From: Hyphomicrobium sp.
GTDB taxonomy: Bacteria > Pseudomonadota > Alphaproteobacteria > Rhizobiales > Hyphomicrobiaceae
NCBI RefSeq assembly: GCF_009026145.1
Contig: NZ_WBUE01000019.1
Span: 20,626-84,625 of the forward strand
DNA length: 64,000 nucleotides
Direction: 5' to 3'
Shown: positions 35,680-43,780 of the stretch, piece after piece
How the letters are laid out: each line of letters starts with the position of its first letter
Position numbering within the stretch: position 1 is the stretch's first letter
Notes under the pieces: generated by a model
Told to the model about the DNA's origin: nothing
Seen by the model: only the letters and a program-made list of their open reading frames with translations
Databases searched by the model: none
Translations under genes and position numbers: made by a program

Positions 35680-36483
35680 TCAGCACTTCTGACACCGCGG
35701 GCAGCAATAAGCAGTGCGGCCGCCGATCTTGAAAACCTTCAGGACTGATCGACAGTGGGGACAACGCCCTCCCTTCCTTCGCTCGGGAAGGAGGGATCCC
35801 TCGGGCAATCGGTCGATGAAGTGCTCCGAGCCGGCGCCGCGGGCAACCGCCGTTCTTAGGACCTTGCGCATCACCGAGAACAGATGTTTGAGCTGGCTTG
35901 GCGCGAGCTTGTCCGTCCGCTCAGCTGGATTAATGCGAGCCCGGAACAGGATCTCATCTGAGTAGATATTCCCGATGCCGGCGATGACTTTTTGATCCAT
36001 CAATAGCGCTTTCACATCACGTTTGCTGCCGAACACGGCAGCCCTGAATGCGTCGAAATCGAAGCGCCGATCGAGTGCATCCGGCCCCAGATTCTCACCC
36101 GCGACAAAGTCGGCTGCATCTTCGACCAGATCGACACGTCCAATCATTCTCTTGTTGATATAGACAAGGGAGCCATCGTCAGAGAAATCGATGCGCACGC
36201 GCGTGAAGGGCGGCTCGTTGTCGGGCTTCCGCAGGAATTGAAGCGCGCCAGTCATGCCGAAATGCAAGGTCAGCCAGCCGCCCCGATCAACATGGGCCAT
36301 AAGGTGCTTCCCGTGACGCCGGGCTTCGATGAGCTTGCTGCCGTTAAGGCGAGAGATAAATGCCCGGGCGGGGAGCTTGCCGAGGATGCGCGCATCATTC
36401 ACCACGACCTGATCTATCGTCTTGCCCAAGGCACTCTTTGCGAGGACGCGCTTGAAGCCTTCAACGTCGGGCAATTCAGGCAT
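35680..36483 (-). CDS. Formamidopyrimidine-DNA glycosylase family protein
   Basis: 267 residues from the ATG at 36483, giving the obligatory N-terminus MPELPDVEGFKR in which Pro2 is the nucleophile and Glu3 is catalytic. The helix-two-turn-helix motif is IAGIGNIYSDEILFRARINP, and a C-terminal zinc finger uses CPHC and CPRC pairs. This is the Fpg/Nei fold for oxidised base removal. The second residue set (ELPDVE instead of ELPEVE) marks a divergent subfamily and not the housekeeping MutM. Confidence 0.88.
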   Translation of the reverse strand: MPELPDVEGFKRVLAKSALGKTIDQVVVNDARILGKLPARAFISRLNGSKLIEARRHGKHLMAHVDRGGWLTLHFGMTGALQFLRKPDNEPPFTRVRIDFSDDGSLVYINKRMIGRVDLVEDAADFVAGENLGPDALDRRFDFDAFRAAVFGSKRDVKALLMDQKVIAGIGNIYSDEILFRARINPAERTDKLAPSQLKHLFSVMRKVLRTAVARGAGSEHFIDRLPEGSLLPERRKGGRCPHCRSVLKVFKIGGRTAYCCPRCQKC

Positions 36484-36598
36484 CTCAGCGTCCTTCGTTT
36501 GGTGGTCCGAGGAGCTGGCTTTACGATAAGCGCCGTCTGGGCGCCTGCTGGCCGGCGGGCTCATGCGCGGCCGGACTACCCTGGTCCACGCTGCTATT

Positions 36599-37069
36599 TT
36601 ATGTGCTCGCCGTTCGGTTGGGGCCGTGACGATCTTGTTCGATGCTGCTGACGAGCGCGTTAAGACGGACTTCGGCCGCATCGTCGTCTACCGCCGCAAC
36701 GACATTCGCGATGCCGCGTTCCGGCCGGATGAATTCGTCGTAAAACCTGCCGAGGTCGATCTGCCCCTCTCCTTCGACCAGCGGCCCCTTTTCCGACAGG
36801 CGGGGCCCGGCTTCATCCTCGATCTCCACGGTCAGAAGCCAGCCTTCCTTGGCGTGAGCGGGCGCGATTTCGAGCGTCGCGATCGTGTCGACTTCGCTCA
36901 GATCTTCGCGCTCCTCGTCGCCGAGGCGAAGTTCTCTGCGGGCCGGAATGTCCCGCACCGCGGATGCACACTGGGCAACAATCCTGAAGCGCGACGGCGC
37001 CACCCGGTGCTCCTGGATGATCCAGCGAACGACCTGACCAGGATCGATGTCGAGGGGATAGGTGCGCAT
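36599..37069 (-). CDS. Conserved hypothetical protein, likely oxygen-controlled
   Basis: 156 residues from the ATG at 37069 (MRTYPLDIDPGQVVRWIIQE). The middle contains GDEEREDLSEVDTIATLEIAPAHA and the end FYDEFIRPERG. I recall related alphaproteobacterial proteins of unknown function. The gene has the clearest Fnr/FixK-type promoter of the window: a perfect TTGA-N6-TCAA site centred 32 bp upstream of a TATCTA -10. Confidence 0.7.
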   Translation of the reverse strand: MRTYPLDIDPGQVVRWIIQEHRVAPSRFRIVAQCASAVRDIPARRELRLGDEEREDLSEVDTIATLEIAPAHAKEGWLLTVEIEDEAGPRLSEKGPLVEGEGQIDLGRFYDEFIRPERGIANVVAAVDDDAAEVRLNALVSSIEQDRHGPNRTAST

Positions 37070-37129
37070 TTGCAGCACTCCAAAGCGGAACGGTTTCGAG
37101 CTGTGCAATGTCGCTGTCCTTGGCCTGCT

Positions 37130-37171
37130 TAGATAAGCGTGGGCAGATCGGCGTAAGTTGATTTGTGTCAA
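37130..37171 (-). promoter_or_regulatory. Fnr/FixK-type class II promoter
   Basis: TTGATTTGTGTCAA on the plus strand (37158-37171) is a perfect TTGA-N6-TCAA site; on the minus strand a TATCTA -10 lies at 37135-37130. Centre-to-centre distance is 32 bp, which places the site near -41.5 and the transcript start near 37123, 54 bp before the hypothetical gene. The remaining 37172-37390 holds no recognised gene. Confidence 0.6.
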
Positions 37172-37390
37172 AGAGGCCAAGTGGCTCGAAGGACTCGCAG
37201 ATCCCGTCTTCGCGCCGCTGGGCGTTGCCCGGATGCAGGTGCGTCCGGCGCATTACGGCTGGGTCGTCGAATACCCCAATAGGACCGGCGGCCGTAGGTC
37301 CTTCCACTGCAATGGCTGGCGCGCAACAACGGGGCGATGATCCGTTTGGGAGACCAACCGCCTGACGTTCGAGACTCTTGATTACTCTCT

Positions 37391-37939
37391 TCAGATCTCG
37401 CCTTTGAGAGCCTTCTCGAAGTACTTGTGAATGACTTTCTCTTGGTGCTTGAGAAGCCAGTCGATCGAGGGTTGGTTCGACATCGCCTTGTGAATTGCCC
37501 GTGTGGTTGCCTCGCGATGAATCTTGAACAAGAGCCTGTGGTCGAGCCCGTCAATGTTCGCCACCATGGGATTGAGCCACACCGAGACGATCAACCCAAT
37601 ATCGTCAACTTTGTCGCGCGGGATGTCGCCGAGGCGTACTGCATCGAGGACACCCATGGCCGTTGCATACTGCACCGTGCCCATGAGGATGTTGGTATAG
37701 CGCTCGTTGTCGACCGTCACCTTGCTCACGCACAGCGTCGGCGGGCGGACCATGACATCCGTATTGAGCAGCGCCAGTACGCGGCTGTGGCCCTTCACTT
37801 GGTTGCCGAGCAGGTTGGCGAACGTGGCGCCGAATGGTCCATCCATCTCGCCAATGGCAACTTCAGGCTCGGCTGCGGTGCCTGGCGGTCCGCCGGCGAC
37901 GAGCGCTTCTCCGACACGTACGCCAATCTTCTCGCTCAT
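37391..37939 (-). CDS. Formaldehyde-activating enzyme homologue (Fae-like), catalytic His apparently absent
   Basis: 182 residues from the ATG at 37939 (MSEKIGVRVGEALVAGG). It follows the Fae pattern: VGEALV, then a PPTLCVSKVTV segment matching Fae KPxTxMxNKVT, and IPRDKVDDIGLIVSVWLNP near the end of the domain. By alignment the region AHIDLIIG of Fae, which carries catalytic His17, reads AEPEVAIG here, so His is replaced by Glu. True Fae condenses formaldehyde with tetrahydromethanopterin; this one may be a Fae2/Fae3-like protein with another role. It ends a demethylation operon that releases C1 units. Confidence 0.75.
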   Translation of the reverse strand: MSEKIGVRVGEALVAGGPPGTAAEPEVAIGEMDGPFGATFANLLGNQVKGHSRVLALLNTDVMVRPPTLCVSKVTVDNERYTNILMGTVQYATAMGVLDAVRLGDIPRDKVDDIGLIVSVWLNPMVANIDGLDHRLLFKIHREATTRAIHKAMSNQPSIDWLLKHQEKVIHKYFEKALKGEI

Positions 37940-37989
37940 CTGCTCACCCCATTCTGGCTGGCGAGGGTCGCTCGCCTTCGACTCTGTTG

Positions 37990-38574
37990 TCAGCCGGCCG
38001 CCGCTGCGGCTGCCCTTGCTGAATCGAGCAGCCAATGCGTGAAGCTGTCGGCGAAGCTGCGGAACATCGCTATTTCGAAGGTTGGAGCATCATCCAGTCT
38101 CCAGATGACGATGCCGATGTGGCTGGCATGGGTTACGGCGGCGCTGTTGACGCCGAACACGCGGGGATGCAGATCGATGGGCACACCCTTGGCCAAGACC
38201 TCTGTCGCCATCGGGCCCGCGACGCGGACGATGACGCGGCCGTCGGACTGATCGACCACAGAGGCGAGACCTGTCAGACGCGACTTCAGCTCGAGTTCAA
38301 GATCCCGCCCGTTTGCGCCCTCGGCGAGGGCGAGCCACTGGTCGGGGCCGGTCCAGACGAAGGCGACGCCACGTCCTTCGACGCGCCCCGGCCGCCGCGG
38401 CAGCTCAACGGCATAGGCCTCGCGGATGGTCGCACATACTGCCTGCACGTTGCCCTTCGCTGCCGCGAAGCTGGCCTTGGTGAGGTCCTCACGCACCTCA
38501 ATCGCTAGGCCCGCCGTCGATACAGGCTCGAGCTGCGAGAATGCGGAGCAGGAGTGCAGAGAGCCATCAGCCAC
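37990..38574 (-). CDS. mgdD: Sarcosine oxidase/methylglutamate dehydrogenase gamma-type subunit (SoxG/MgdD)
   Basis: 194 residues from a GTG at 38574, overlapping the alpha subunit stop by 8 bp. The protein has the small GcvT-like fold of SoxG: FVWTGPDQWLALAEG, DQSDGRVIVRVAGPMATEVLAKGVPIDLHP and FRSFADSFTHWLLD near the end. In heterotetrameric sarcosine oxidases and in N-methylglutamate dehydrogenase this is the smallest structural subunit next to delta. Because mgs genes lie upstream, I favour the mgd assignment, but sarcosine oxidase is a real alternative. Confidence 0.82.
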   Translation of the reverse strand: MADGSLHSCSAFSQLEPVSTAGLAIEVREDLTKASFAAAKGNVQAVCATIREAYAVELPRRPGRVEGRGVAFVWTGPDQWLALAEGANGRDLELELKSRLTGLASVVDQSDGRVIVRVAGPMATEVLAKGVPIDLHPRVFGVNSAAVTHASHIGIVIWRLDDAPTFEIAMFRSFADSFTHWLLDSARAAAAAAG

Positions 38575-41554
38575 GGACGCGCACTCCTTCTGGATCAACG
38601 AACACGGGACTGACGACTTCAACCAGCGTATCGCCGCCGCGCAGCGGATCGTAGGCGCGGACGATCTCGCCGATACGCTTAGGCCCGTGCTTCAAAAGCC
38701 CGAGACCGACCCAGTGTCCGTTCGACGGCGAATACGCGACCGATGTCATGTACCCCTCGTCATTAGCAGCCGTTGCCTTGGCCCCTCGTGCAAGGAAGTG
38801 CGCGCCTGCGCGCAACCGCGCCGAGCGCTTGATGGGGCGGAAGCCGATGAGCGCCGGGCGATCCGGATCGAGAAGTCCGGGCCGAGCGGCGAGGACGCGT
38901 CCTACGAAGTCTTTTTTCGTCGACACCATGCCGCCGAGGCCGAGGTCGTGCGGGGTCGTCGTTCCGTTCAGCTCTGGGCCGCTGATGTGGCCCTTCTCGA
39001 TGCGCATTACGCCCAAGGCCTCGGTGCCATAAGCACAGGCGCCGAACTCGCGGCCGGCTTCCCAAAGGCGCCGCATGAGGGCATCGCCGTAACGTGCCGG
39101 AACACCGATCTCGTAGGCTCGCTCGCCCGAGAAGGAGAGGCGGAAAAGACGAGCCTTGACACCGCCACAGACCGTGACGCCGCCGACCTGCAGATATGGA
39201 AAGCCGGCGTCGGAAATGTCGAACGCCGGGTCGACGACCTTTTGCAGTAGCGCGCGCGACTTCGGCCCCGCTACGGCATACTGCGCCCATTGCTCGGTGG
39301 CCGAGATCATCTGCACGTCGAGCTCCGGCCACAGCCATTGGTGACAGTACTCCATGTGCTGGAGGACCTTCACCGCGTTGGCCGTCGTCGTCGTGATGAA
39401 GTAGTGGTGCTCGCCGAAACGGGCGATCGTGCCGTCGTCGAAGAAGATGCCATCCTCGCGCAGCATGCCGCCGTAGCGCGCCTTGCCTACGGCCAGGGTC
39501 TTGAGGCCGTTCATGTAGATTCGGTCGAGGAAGACGGCGGCGTCTGCTCCCTGCAGATCGATCTTGCCCAAGGTTGACACGTCGCAGATACCGACGGCGC
39601 TGCGCACGGTGTTGACCTCACGCGCGACCGTCTCCAGCCAGTCGCGCTCGCCGGCGCGCGGGAAGTAGCTCGGACGCAACCACAGCCCGGCCTCGACGAA
39701 CATGGCGCCCTGTTCCTTCGCCCACCGGTAGGACGGCGGCAGCCGCGTCGGCTTGAAGCTCTTGCCTCGGTGGTGGCCAGCAAGCGCACCTACAGCAACG
39801 GGGACGTAAGGTGGACGCGCCAATGTAATGCCCGGTATCGTGCGGCCAGTGATTTCGGCCATAATGGCCAAGGCGTTGACGTTCGCCGTGCGGCCCTGGT
39901 CCGTAGCCATGCCGAGCGTGGTGTAGCGCTTCATATGTTCTACCGCGCGGAATCCCTCGCGCTCGGCAAGCTCGATGTCCTTGTCTGTGACGTCGTTCTG
40001 CTGATCGACGAAGGCCTTGCCCGCCGGGCTCTTTACGCGCCAAAGCGGTGTAATGTCCTCGCTCTCGCCGACGGCTAAGGGCGGTTGGACTGCGACGGGC
40101 TCGGACCCACTCGCAGCGCCGGCGGCGGAACCTGCCGCGGCGCCTCCAGAGAGGGTCTTGGGCAACGAGAAGTCGCCTGCGACGGCCCCGGCGAGCGACA
40201 TGCCGGAGGGGAGCGTACCAGCCAGAAAGCAATGGTGTCTCTCGTTCCATTGGGGCTTGGAGCCCAGATGCGTCGATAGCTGGATGTTTGGATTCCATCC
40301 CCCGGAGACAGCAATAAGATCGCAGTCGAGGCGTAATTCAGCGCCGCTTTGCGTCCGCACAATTGCGCTGCGCACACGCTTTCTGCCCAGAGCCTTGGTG
40401 ATGACGGTACCCGTTATGAGCTTGGTGCCGACGCTGCTGGCGAGGCGGGCAACCGTCTCGGAGGGCTTGGGTCGTGAATCGACGACTGCCACAACCTCTG
40501 CACCCGCGCGAGCGAGGTCGGTGATAGTGCTCGCGCCGTAGTCGTTGTTGGTGAAGACGATGACCCGTTGTCCCGGAACGACGCCGTACCTGTTGATATA
40601 GCTGCGAACGGCGCCCGCAAGCATGACGCCGGGGCGGTCATTGTTGCCGAACACGATGGGACGTTCCGTTGCACCGCTGGCAAGCACGACGTGCTTTGCA
40701 ACGATACGCCATATACGCTGCCGCGGAAGTCCGCCGGGAGCAACCGCAAGGTGATCGCTGACGCGTTCGACGGCACCATATGTTCCGCCGTCATAGGTGC
40801 CGAACACGCTCGTTCGCCGCAAGACACGAACATTGCCATTCCTTGTCAGCTCATCCTCAACCGAACGCACCCAATCGTGCGCGGTTTTGCCGTCAATCAT
40901 CGCTGCATCATCGATGGCACGCCCTCCGAGCGCGGCGTGCTCATCGGCGAGGATCACCCTCGCGCCCGAGCCAGCCGCGGCCAAGGCTGACATGAGGCCG
41001 GCCGGTCCCCCGCCAATCACGAGCACATCCGTGTGTACCGTCATTTTCTCATAGCTGTCGGGGTCTGCACCATCCGCGGCACGGCCAAGCCCGGCTGCCC
41101 GGCGGATGGCAGGTTCATAGACCCTCTCCCAAAGCGCCGAGGGCCACATAAAGGTCTTGTAGTAGAAGCCCGCTACGAAGATCGGCGCTAGAGCGGAATT
41201 GAGGCTCAGGACGTCGAAGTTGAGCGATGGCCAGCGGTTCTGGCTCGTCGCTTCGAGCCCATCAAATAGCTCGGCCATGGTCGCTTTGGTGTTCGGCTCG
41301 CGGTAGGCGCCCGAGCGAAGCTCGACAAGGGCGTTCGGCTCCTCTGATCCGGCGCTGAATATCCCCCGCGGGCGGTGATACTTGAACGAGCGGCCGGTGA
41401 GGATGACGCCGTTCGCGAGCAGGGCGGACGCGACCGTATCGCCGAAATGGCCGCTATAGGTCACCCCGTCGAAGGTGAACTGAATGGTGCGCTGGCGATC
41501 GATGATCCCGCCCTCGGCGAGGCGCTGGGGCTGTGTGCTTGCCGACCGTGCCAT
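38567..41554 (-). CDS. mgdC: Sarcosine oxidase/methylglutamate dehydrogenase alpha-type subunit (SoxA/MgdC)
   Basis: 995 residues, the usual size. An N-terminal Fer2_4-like region (FTFDGVTYSGHFGDTVASALLANG) is followed by a nucleotide-binding domain with VIGGGPAGLMSALAAAG near residue 174, a second oxidoreductase part, and a C-terminal GcvT folate-binding domain from about residue 610 (LWLRPSYFPRAGERDW). The subunit binds NAD and, through GcvT, a folate that takes up the formaldehyde-level carbon. Its start codon overlaps the delta-subunit stop by one base (TGATG). Confidence 0.9.
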   Translation of the reverse strand: MARSASTQPQRLAEGGIIDRQRTIQFTFDGVTYSGHFGDTVASALLANGVILTGRSFKYHRPRGIFSAGSEEPNALVELRSGAYREPNTKATMAELFDGLEATSQNRWPSLNFDVLSLNSALAPIFVAGFYYKTFMWPSALWERVYEPAIRRAAGLGRAADGADPDSYEKMTVHTDVLVIGGGPAGLMSALAAAGSGARVILADEHAALGGRAIDDAAMIDGKTAHDWVRSVEDELTRNGNVRVLRRTSVFGTYDGGTYGAVERVSDHLAVAPGGLPRQRIWRIVAKHVVLASGATERPIVFGNNDRPGVMLAGAVRSYINRYGVVPGQRVIVFTNNDYGASTITDLARAGAEVVAVVDSRPKPSETVARLASSVGTKLITGTVITKALGRKRVRSAIVRTQSGAELRLDCDLIAVSGGWNPNIQLSTHLGSKPQWNERHHCFLAGTLPSGMSLAGAVAGDFSLPKTLSGGAAAGSAAGAASGSEPVAVQPPLAVGESEDITPLWRVKSPAGKAFVDQQNDVTDKDIELAEREGFRAVEHMKRYTTLGMATDQGRTANVNALAIMAEITGRTIPGITLARPPYVPVAVGALAGHHRGKSFKPTRLPPSYRWAKEQGAMFVEAGLWLRPSYFPRAGERDWLETVAREVNTVRSAVGICDVSTLGKIDLQGADAAVFLDRIYMNGLKTLAVGKARYGGMLREDGIFFDDGTIARFGEHHYFITTTTANAVKVLQHMEYCHQWLWPELDVQMISATEQWAQYAVAGPKSRALLQKVVDPAFDISDAGFPYLQVGGVTVCGGVKARLFRLSFSGERAYEIGVPARYGDALMRRLWEAGREFGACAYGTEALGVMRIEKGHISGPELNGTTTPHDLGLGGMVSTKKDFVGRVLAARPGLLDPDRPALIGFRPIKRSARLRAGAHFLARGAKATAANDEGYMTSVAYSPSNGHWVGLGLLKHGPKRIGEIVRAYDPLRGGDTLVEVVSPVFVDPEGVRVRG

Positions 41555-41850
41555 CAGGCTGTGTCCTTCATCGCGGGACTAGCGCCGAGGGCGACGTCCT
41601 TCGCCGGCTCGATGGAGGCGATGGCGTGCGTACTGACATCGCGCGTCAACACCAGCCAGGCGTGGCAGCCGGCGGCATGGTACCAGAGCTCACGATGCTG
41701 GCCGGGGGGATTGGTGCGCTCGTAGACATAGCTCACGAAGTCGGCGATGGCGGTTGGATTCGAGGTGTCCGGTCTACGAACCGTGGCGTCGCCCGAATAG
41801 AGGTACTCGTCGAGGCTCCGCTCGCCGCAATAAGGGCACGCTATGCGCAT
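41554..41850 (-). CDS. mgdB: Sarcosine oxidase/methylglutamate dehydrogenase delta-type subunit (SoxD/MgdB)
   Basis: 98 residues from the ATG at 41850. The zinc site is seen in CPYCGERSLDEYLYSGDA at the N-terminus and in the HAAGCHAWLVLTRD motif, the hallmark of SoxD. It ends in overlap with the alpha subunit gene and follows the beta subunit gene by 26 bp, giving the order beta-delta-alpha-gamma that is shared by soxBDAG and mgdABCD. Confidence 0.92.
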   Translation of the reverse strand: MRIACPYCGERSLDEYLYSGDATVRRPDTSNPTAIADFVSYVYERTNPPGQHRELWYHAAGCHAWLVLTRDVSTHAIASIEPAKDVALGASPAMKDTA

Positions 41851-41876
41851 GATCGATGATCTCCCGTGGCGAATGC

Positions 41877-43136
41877 TCAGTGAAGGTTGGGATGCGGCCC
41901 CATACCCTTCTCGTCGATGGCATGGCCGGTCGCGAAGCGGTCGAGGCGATAGGGGGCGGCGGCTTCGTGCGGCGCATCGCGGGCCAGAAGGTGTGCGAAA
42001 CACAAGCCCGACGCAGGCGTGGCCTTGAAGCCGCCATAGCACCAGCCGGCATTGAGATAGAGGCCCGGGATCGGCGTGCGATCGATGATCGGGCTGCCGT
42101 CCATCGACATGTCCATGATGCCGCCCCAGTGCCTCAGCACGCGAACGCGGCCGATGCGTGGCATCAGCGCCATGCCGCCCTCGCACACGTCCTCGACAAC
42201 AGGCAGGTTGCCGCGCTGCGCGTAGGTATTGTAGCCATCAATGTCGCCGCCGAAGACGAGGCCGCCCTTGTCCGATTGGCTGATGTAGAAGTGGCCCGCA
42301 CCGAAGGTGACGACGCAATCGATGAACGGCTTGATGGATTCGGTCACGAACGCCTGGAGGACATGGCTTTCAATTGGCAGGCGCAACCCGGCCATCGCGG
42401 CGACGCGCGAGGAGCTGCCTGCAACGGCCAAGCCGACCTTGCGCGCGCCGATCGGTCCGCGCGTCGTGTCGACACCGACGATCTTTCCTCCTTCGAACCT
42501 GAAGCCTTTCACCTCGCAGTTTTGGACGATATCGACGCCGAGCCGATCGGCCGCACGCGCGTAACCCCACGCCACGGCATCATGGCGCACGGTGCCGCCG
42601 CGCCGCTGCAGCAGGCCGCCGCGGATAGGGAAACGGCCGTTCCCGAAATCGAGGAACGGCACCATCTTGCGCACTGCATCCTGGTCGAGCAGCTCCGCAT
42701 CGACACCGTGCAGCCGCATTGCATTGCCGCGGCGGGCAAAGGCATCCCGCTGGCCGTCGGAGTGATAGAGATTGAGCACGCCGCGTTGGCTCACCATGGC
42801 ATTGTAGTTGAGCTCCTGCTCGAGCTTCTCCCACATTTGCAGGGCAAGCTCGTAGAAGGGGATGTTCCCCGGGAGCATGTAGTTCGAGCGGACGATGGTG
42901 GTGTTGCGCCCGACGTTGCCGCCGCCAATCCAGCCCTTCTCGAGCACCGCAATACGGTCCACACCGAATACCTTCGTGAGATAAAGGGCCGTTGCCAGTC
43001 CGTGACCGCCGCCACCAACAATGATGACGTCGTATTCTGCCTTGGGGTCCGCATCGCGCCACGCGGGCTTCCAGCCGGTGTGGCCGCGCAGCGCCTCGCG
43101 CAGGACGGAAAATATGGAATAGCGATCGCTGGCCAT
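41877..43136 (-). CDS. mgdA: Sarcosine oxidase/methylglutamate dehydrogenase beta-type subunit (SoxB/MgdA)
   Basis: 419 residues. The FAD motif is VIIVGGGGHGLATALYL and the C-terminal FAD contact is NAGWCYGGFKATPASG. The segment RRGGTVRHDAVAWGYARAAD carries the histidine that holds covalent FMN in sarcosine oxidase. This subunit oxidises the N-methyl amine. Preceded by 206 bp without a recognised gene, then the small unknown protein and mgsC, so an internal promoter may exist in that gap. Confidence 0.9.
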   Translation of the reverse strand: MASDRYSIFSVLREALRGHTGWKPAWRDADPKAEYDVIIVGGGGHGLATALYLTKVFGVDRIAVLEKGWIGGGNVGRNTTIVRSNYMLPGNIPFYELALQMWEKLEQELNYNAMVSQRGVLNLYHSDGQRDAFARRGNAMRLHGVDAELLDQDAVRKMVPFLDFGNGRFPIRGGLLQRRGGTVRHDAVAWGYARAADRLGVDIVQNCEVKGFRFEGGKIVGVDTTRGPIGARKVGLAVAGSSSRVAAMAGLRLPIESHVLQAFVTESIKPFIDCVVTFGAGHFYISQSDKGGLVFGGDIDGYNTYAQRGNLPVVEDVCEGGMALMPRIGRVRVLRHWGGIMDMSMDGSPIIDRTPIPGLYLNAGWCYGGFKATPASGLCFAHLLARDAPHEAAAPYRLDRFATGHAIDEKGMGPHPNLH

Positions 43137-43342
43137 GACTATGGATCCCGCTGTCTAGCACCTGATTGCCGGGTAGGCGCGCCGTTACCATCTGGGATAC
43201 GCCGCGACCTTAACGAGCTCGCGCGCCAAGTGTTGCGCTCCGTCTCGCGCAAGCGCGTCGTTCACCCCCCGCTCAACACGCATTCCAGCAGGCGGAGCCG
43301 TTGGCTCGGCGTGGACGAACCAACGGCTTCGTCACCCCCCAC

Positions 43343-43768
43343 CTAGAACTTCGCGTAGGCCTTGCGAAGGTCGACGAGCGGATGCTTCTCACTCATCTGG
43401 AACTTGATGAGCAACTCACGCGCTATCATGTCGCGATCCTGCTGGTTGTCGGGCAATTTTACGCCGGCCGGCACCTGCACCCATCCGTTGACGTTGCGGT
43501 CGAACACCGCCGGACGGCCCTCTTCGTATCCCATGTGAACGTCTTCGAGCCAATTGAGGTCGGACCACCCCATGGTCTCGATGTAGCGCTTCAGGAACGG
43601 CGTGAGCCTTTTGTAATCAGGGACAAGGTTCACGTCATAGCGATAGCCGATATGCTGTCCAATCAGCTTCTCGCGCTCGGTGTCGACGCCATCGCCTTTG
43701 ATGAAGTGGTCGATATCGGACGGCTGGTGAGGCACTGCGACGGGCTTTCCTGGCTTGATGTCTGCCAT
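43343..43768 (-). CDS. Conserved hypothetical protein in the methylglutamate operon
   Basis: 141 residues, hydrophilic, without signal peptide or membrane segment. Notable stretches are GQHIGYRYDVNLVPDYKRL and LKRYIETMGWSDLNWLEDVHMGYEEG. It starts 12 bp after the mgsC stop, so it is co-translated with the glutamate-synthase-like genes. I do not recognise a family; a structural or assembly role for Mgs or Mgd is only a guess from position. Confidence 0.65.
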   Translation of the reverse strand: MADIKPGKPVAVPHQPSDIDHFIKGDGVDTEREKLIGQHIGYRYDVNLVPDYKRLTPFLKRYIETMGWSDLNWLEDVHMGYEEGRPAVFDRNVNGWVQVPAGVKLPDNQQDRDMIARELLIKFQMSEKHPLVDLRKAYAKF

Positions 43769-43780
43769 TTGTGTAACTCC

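Noticed and set aside
41856..43346. A 496-codon plus-strand frame over mgdA.
   Set aside because: It is antisense to a clear flavoprotein subunit gene and has no family motif.
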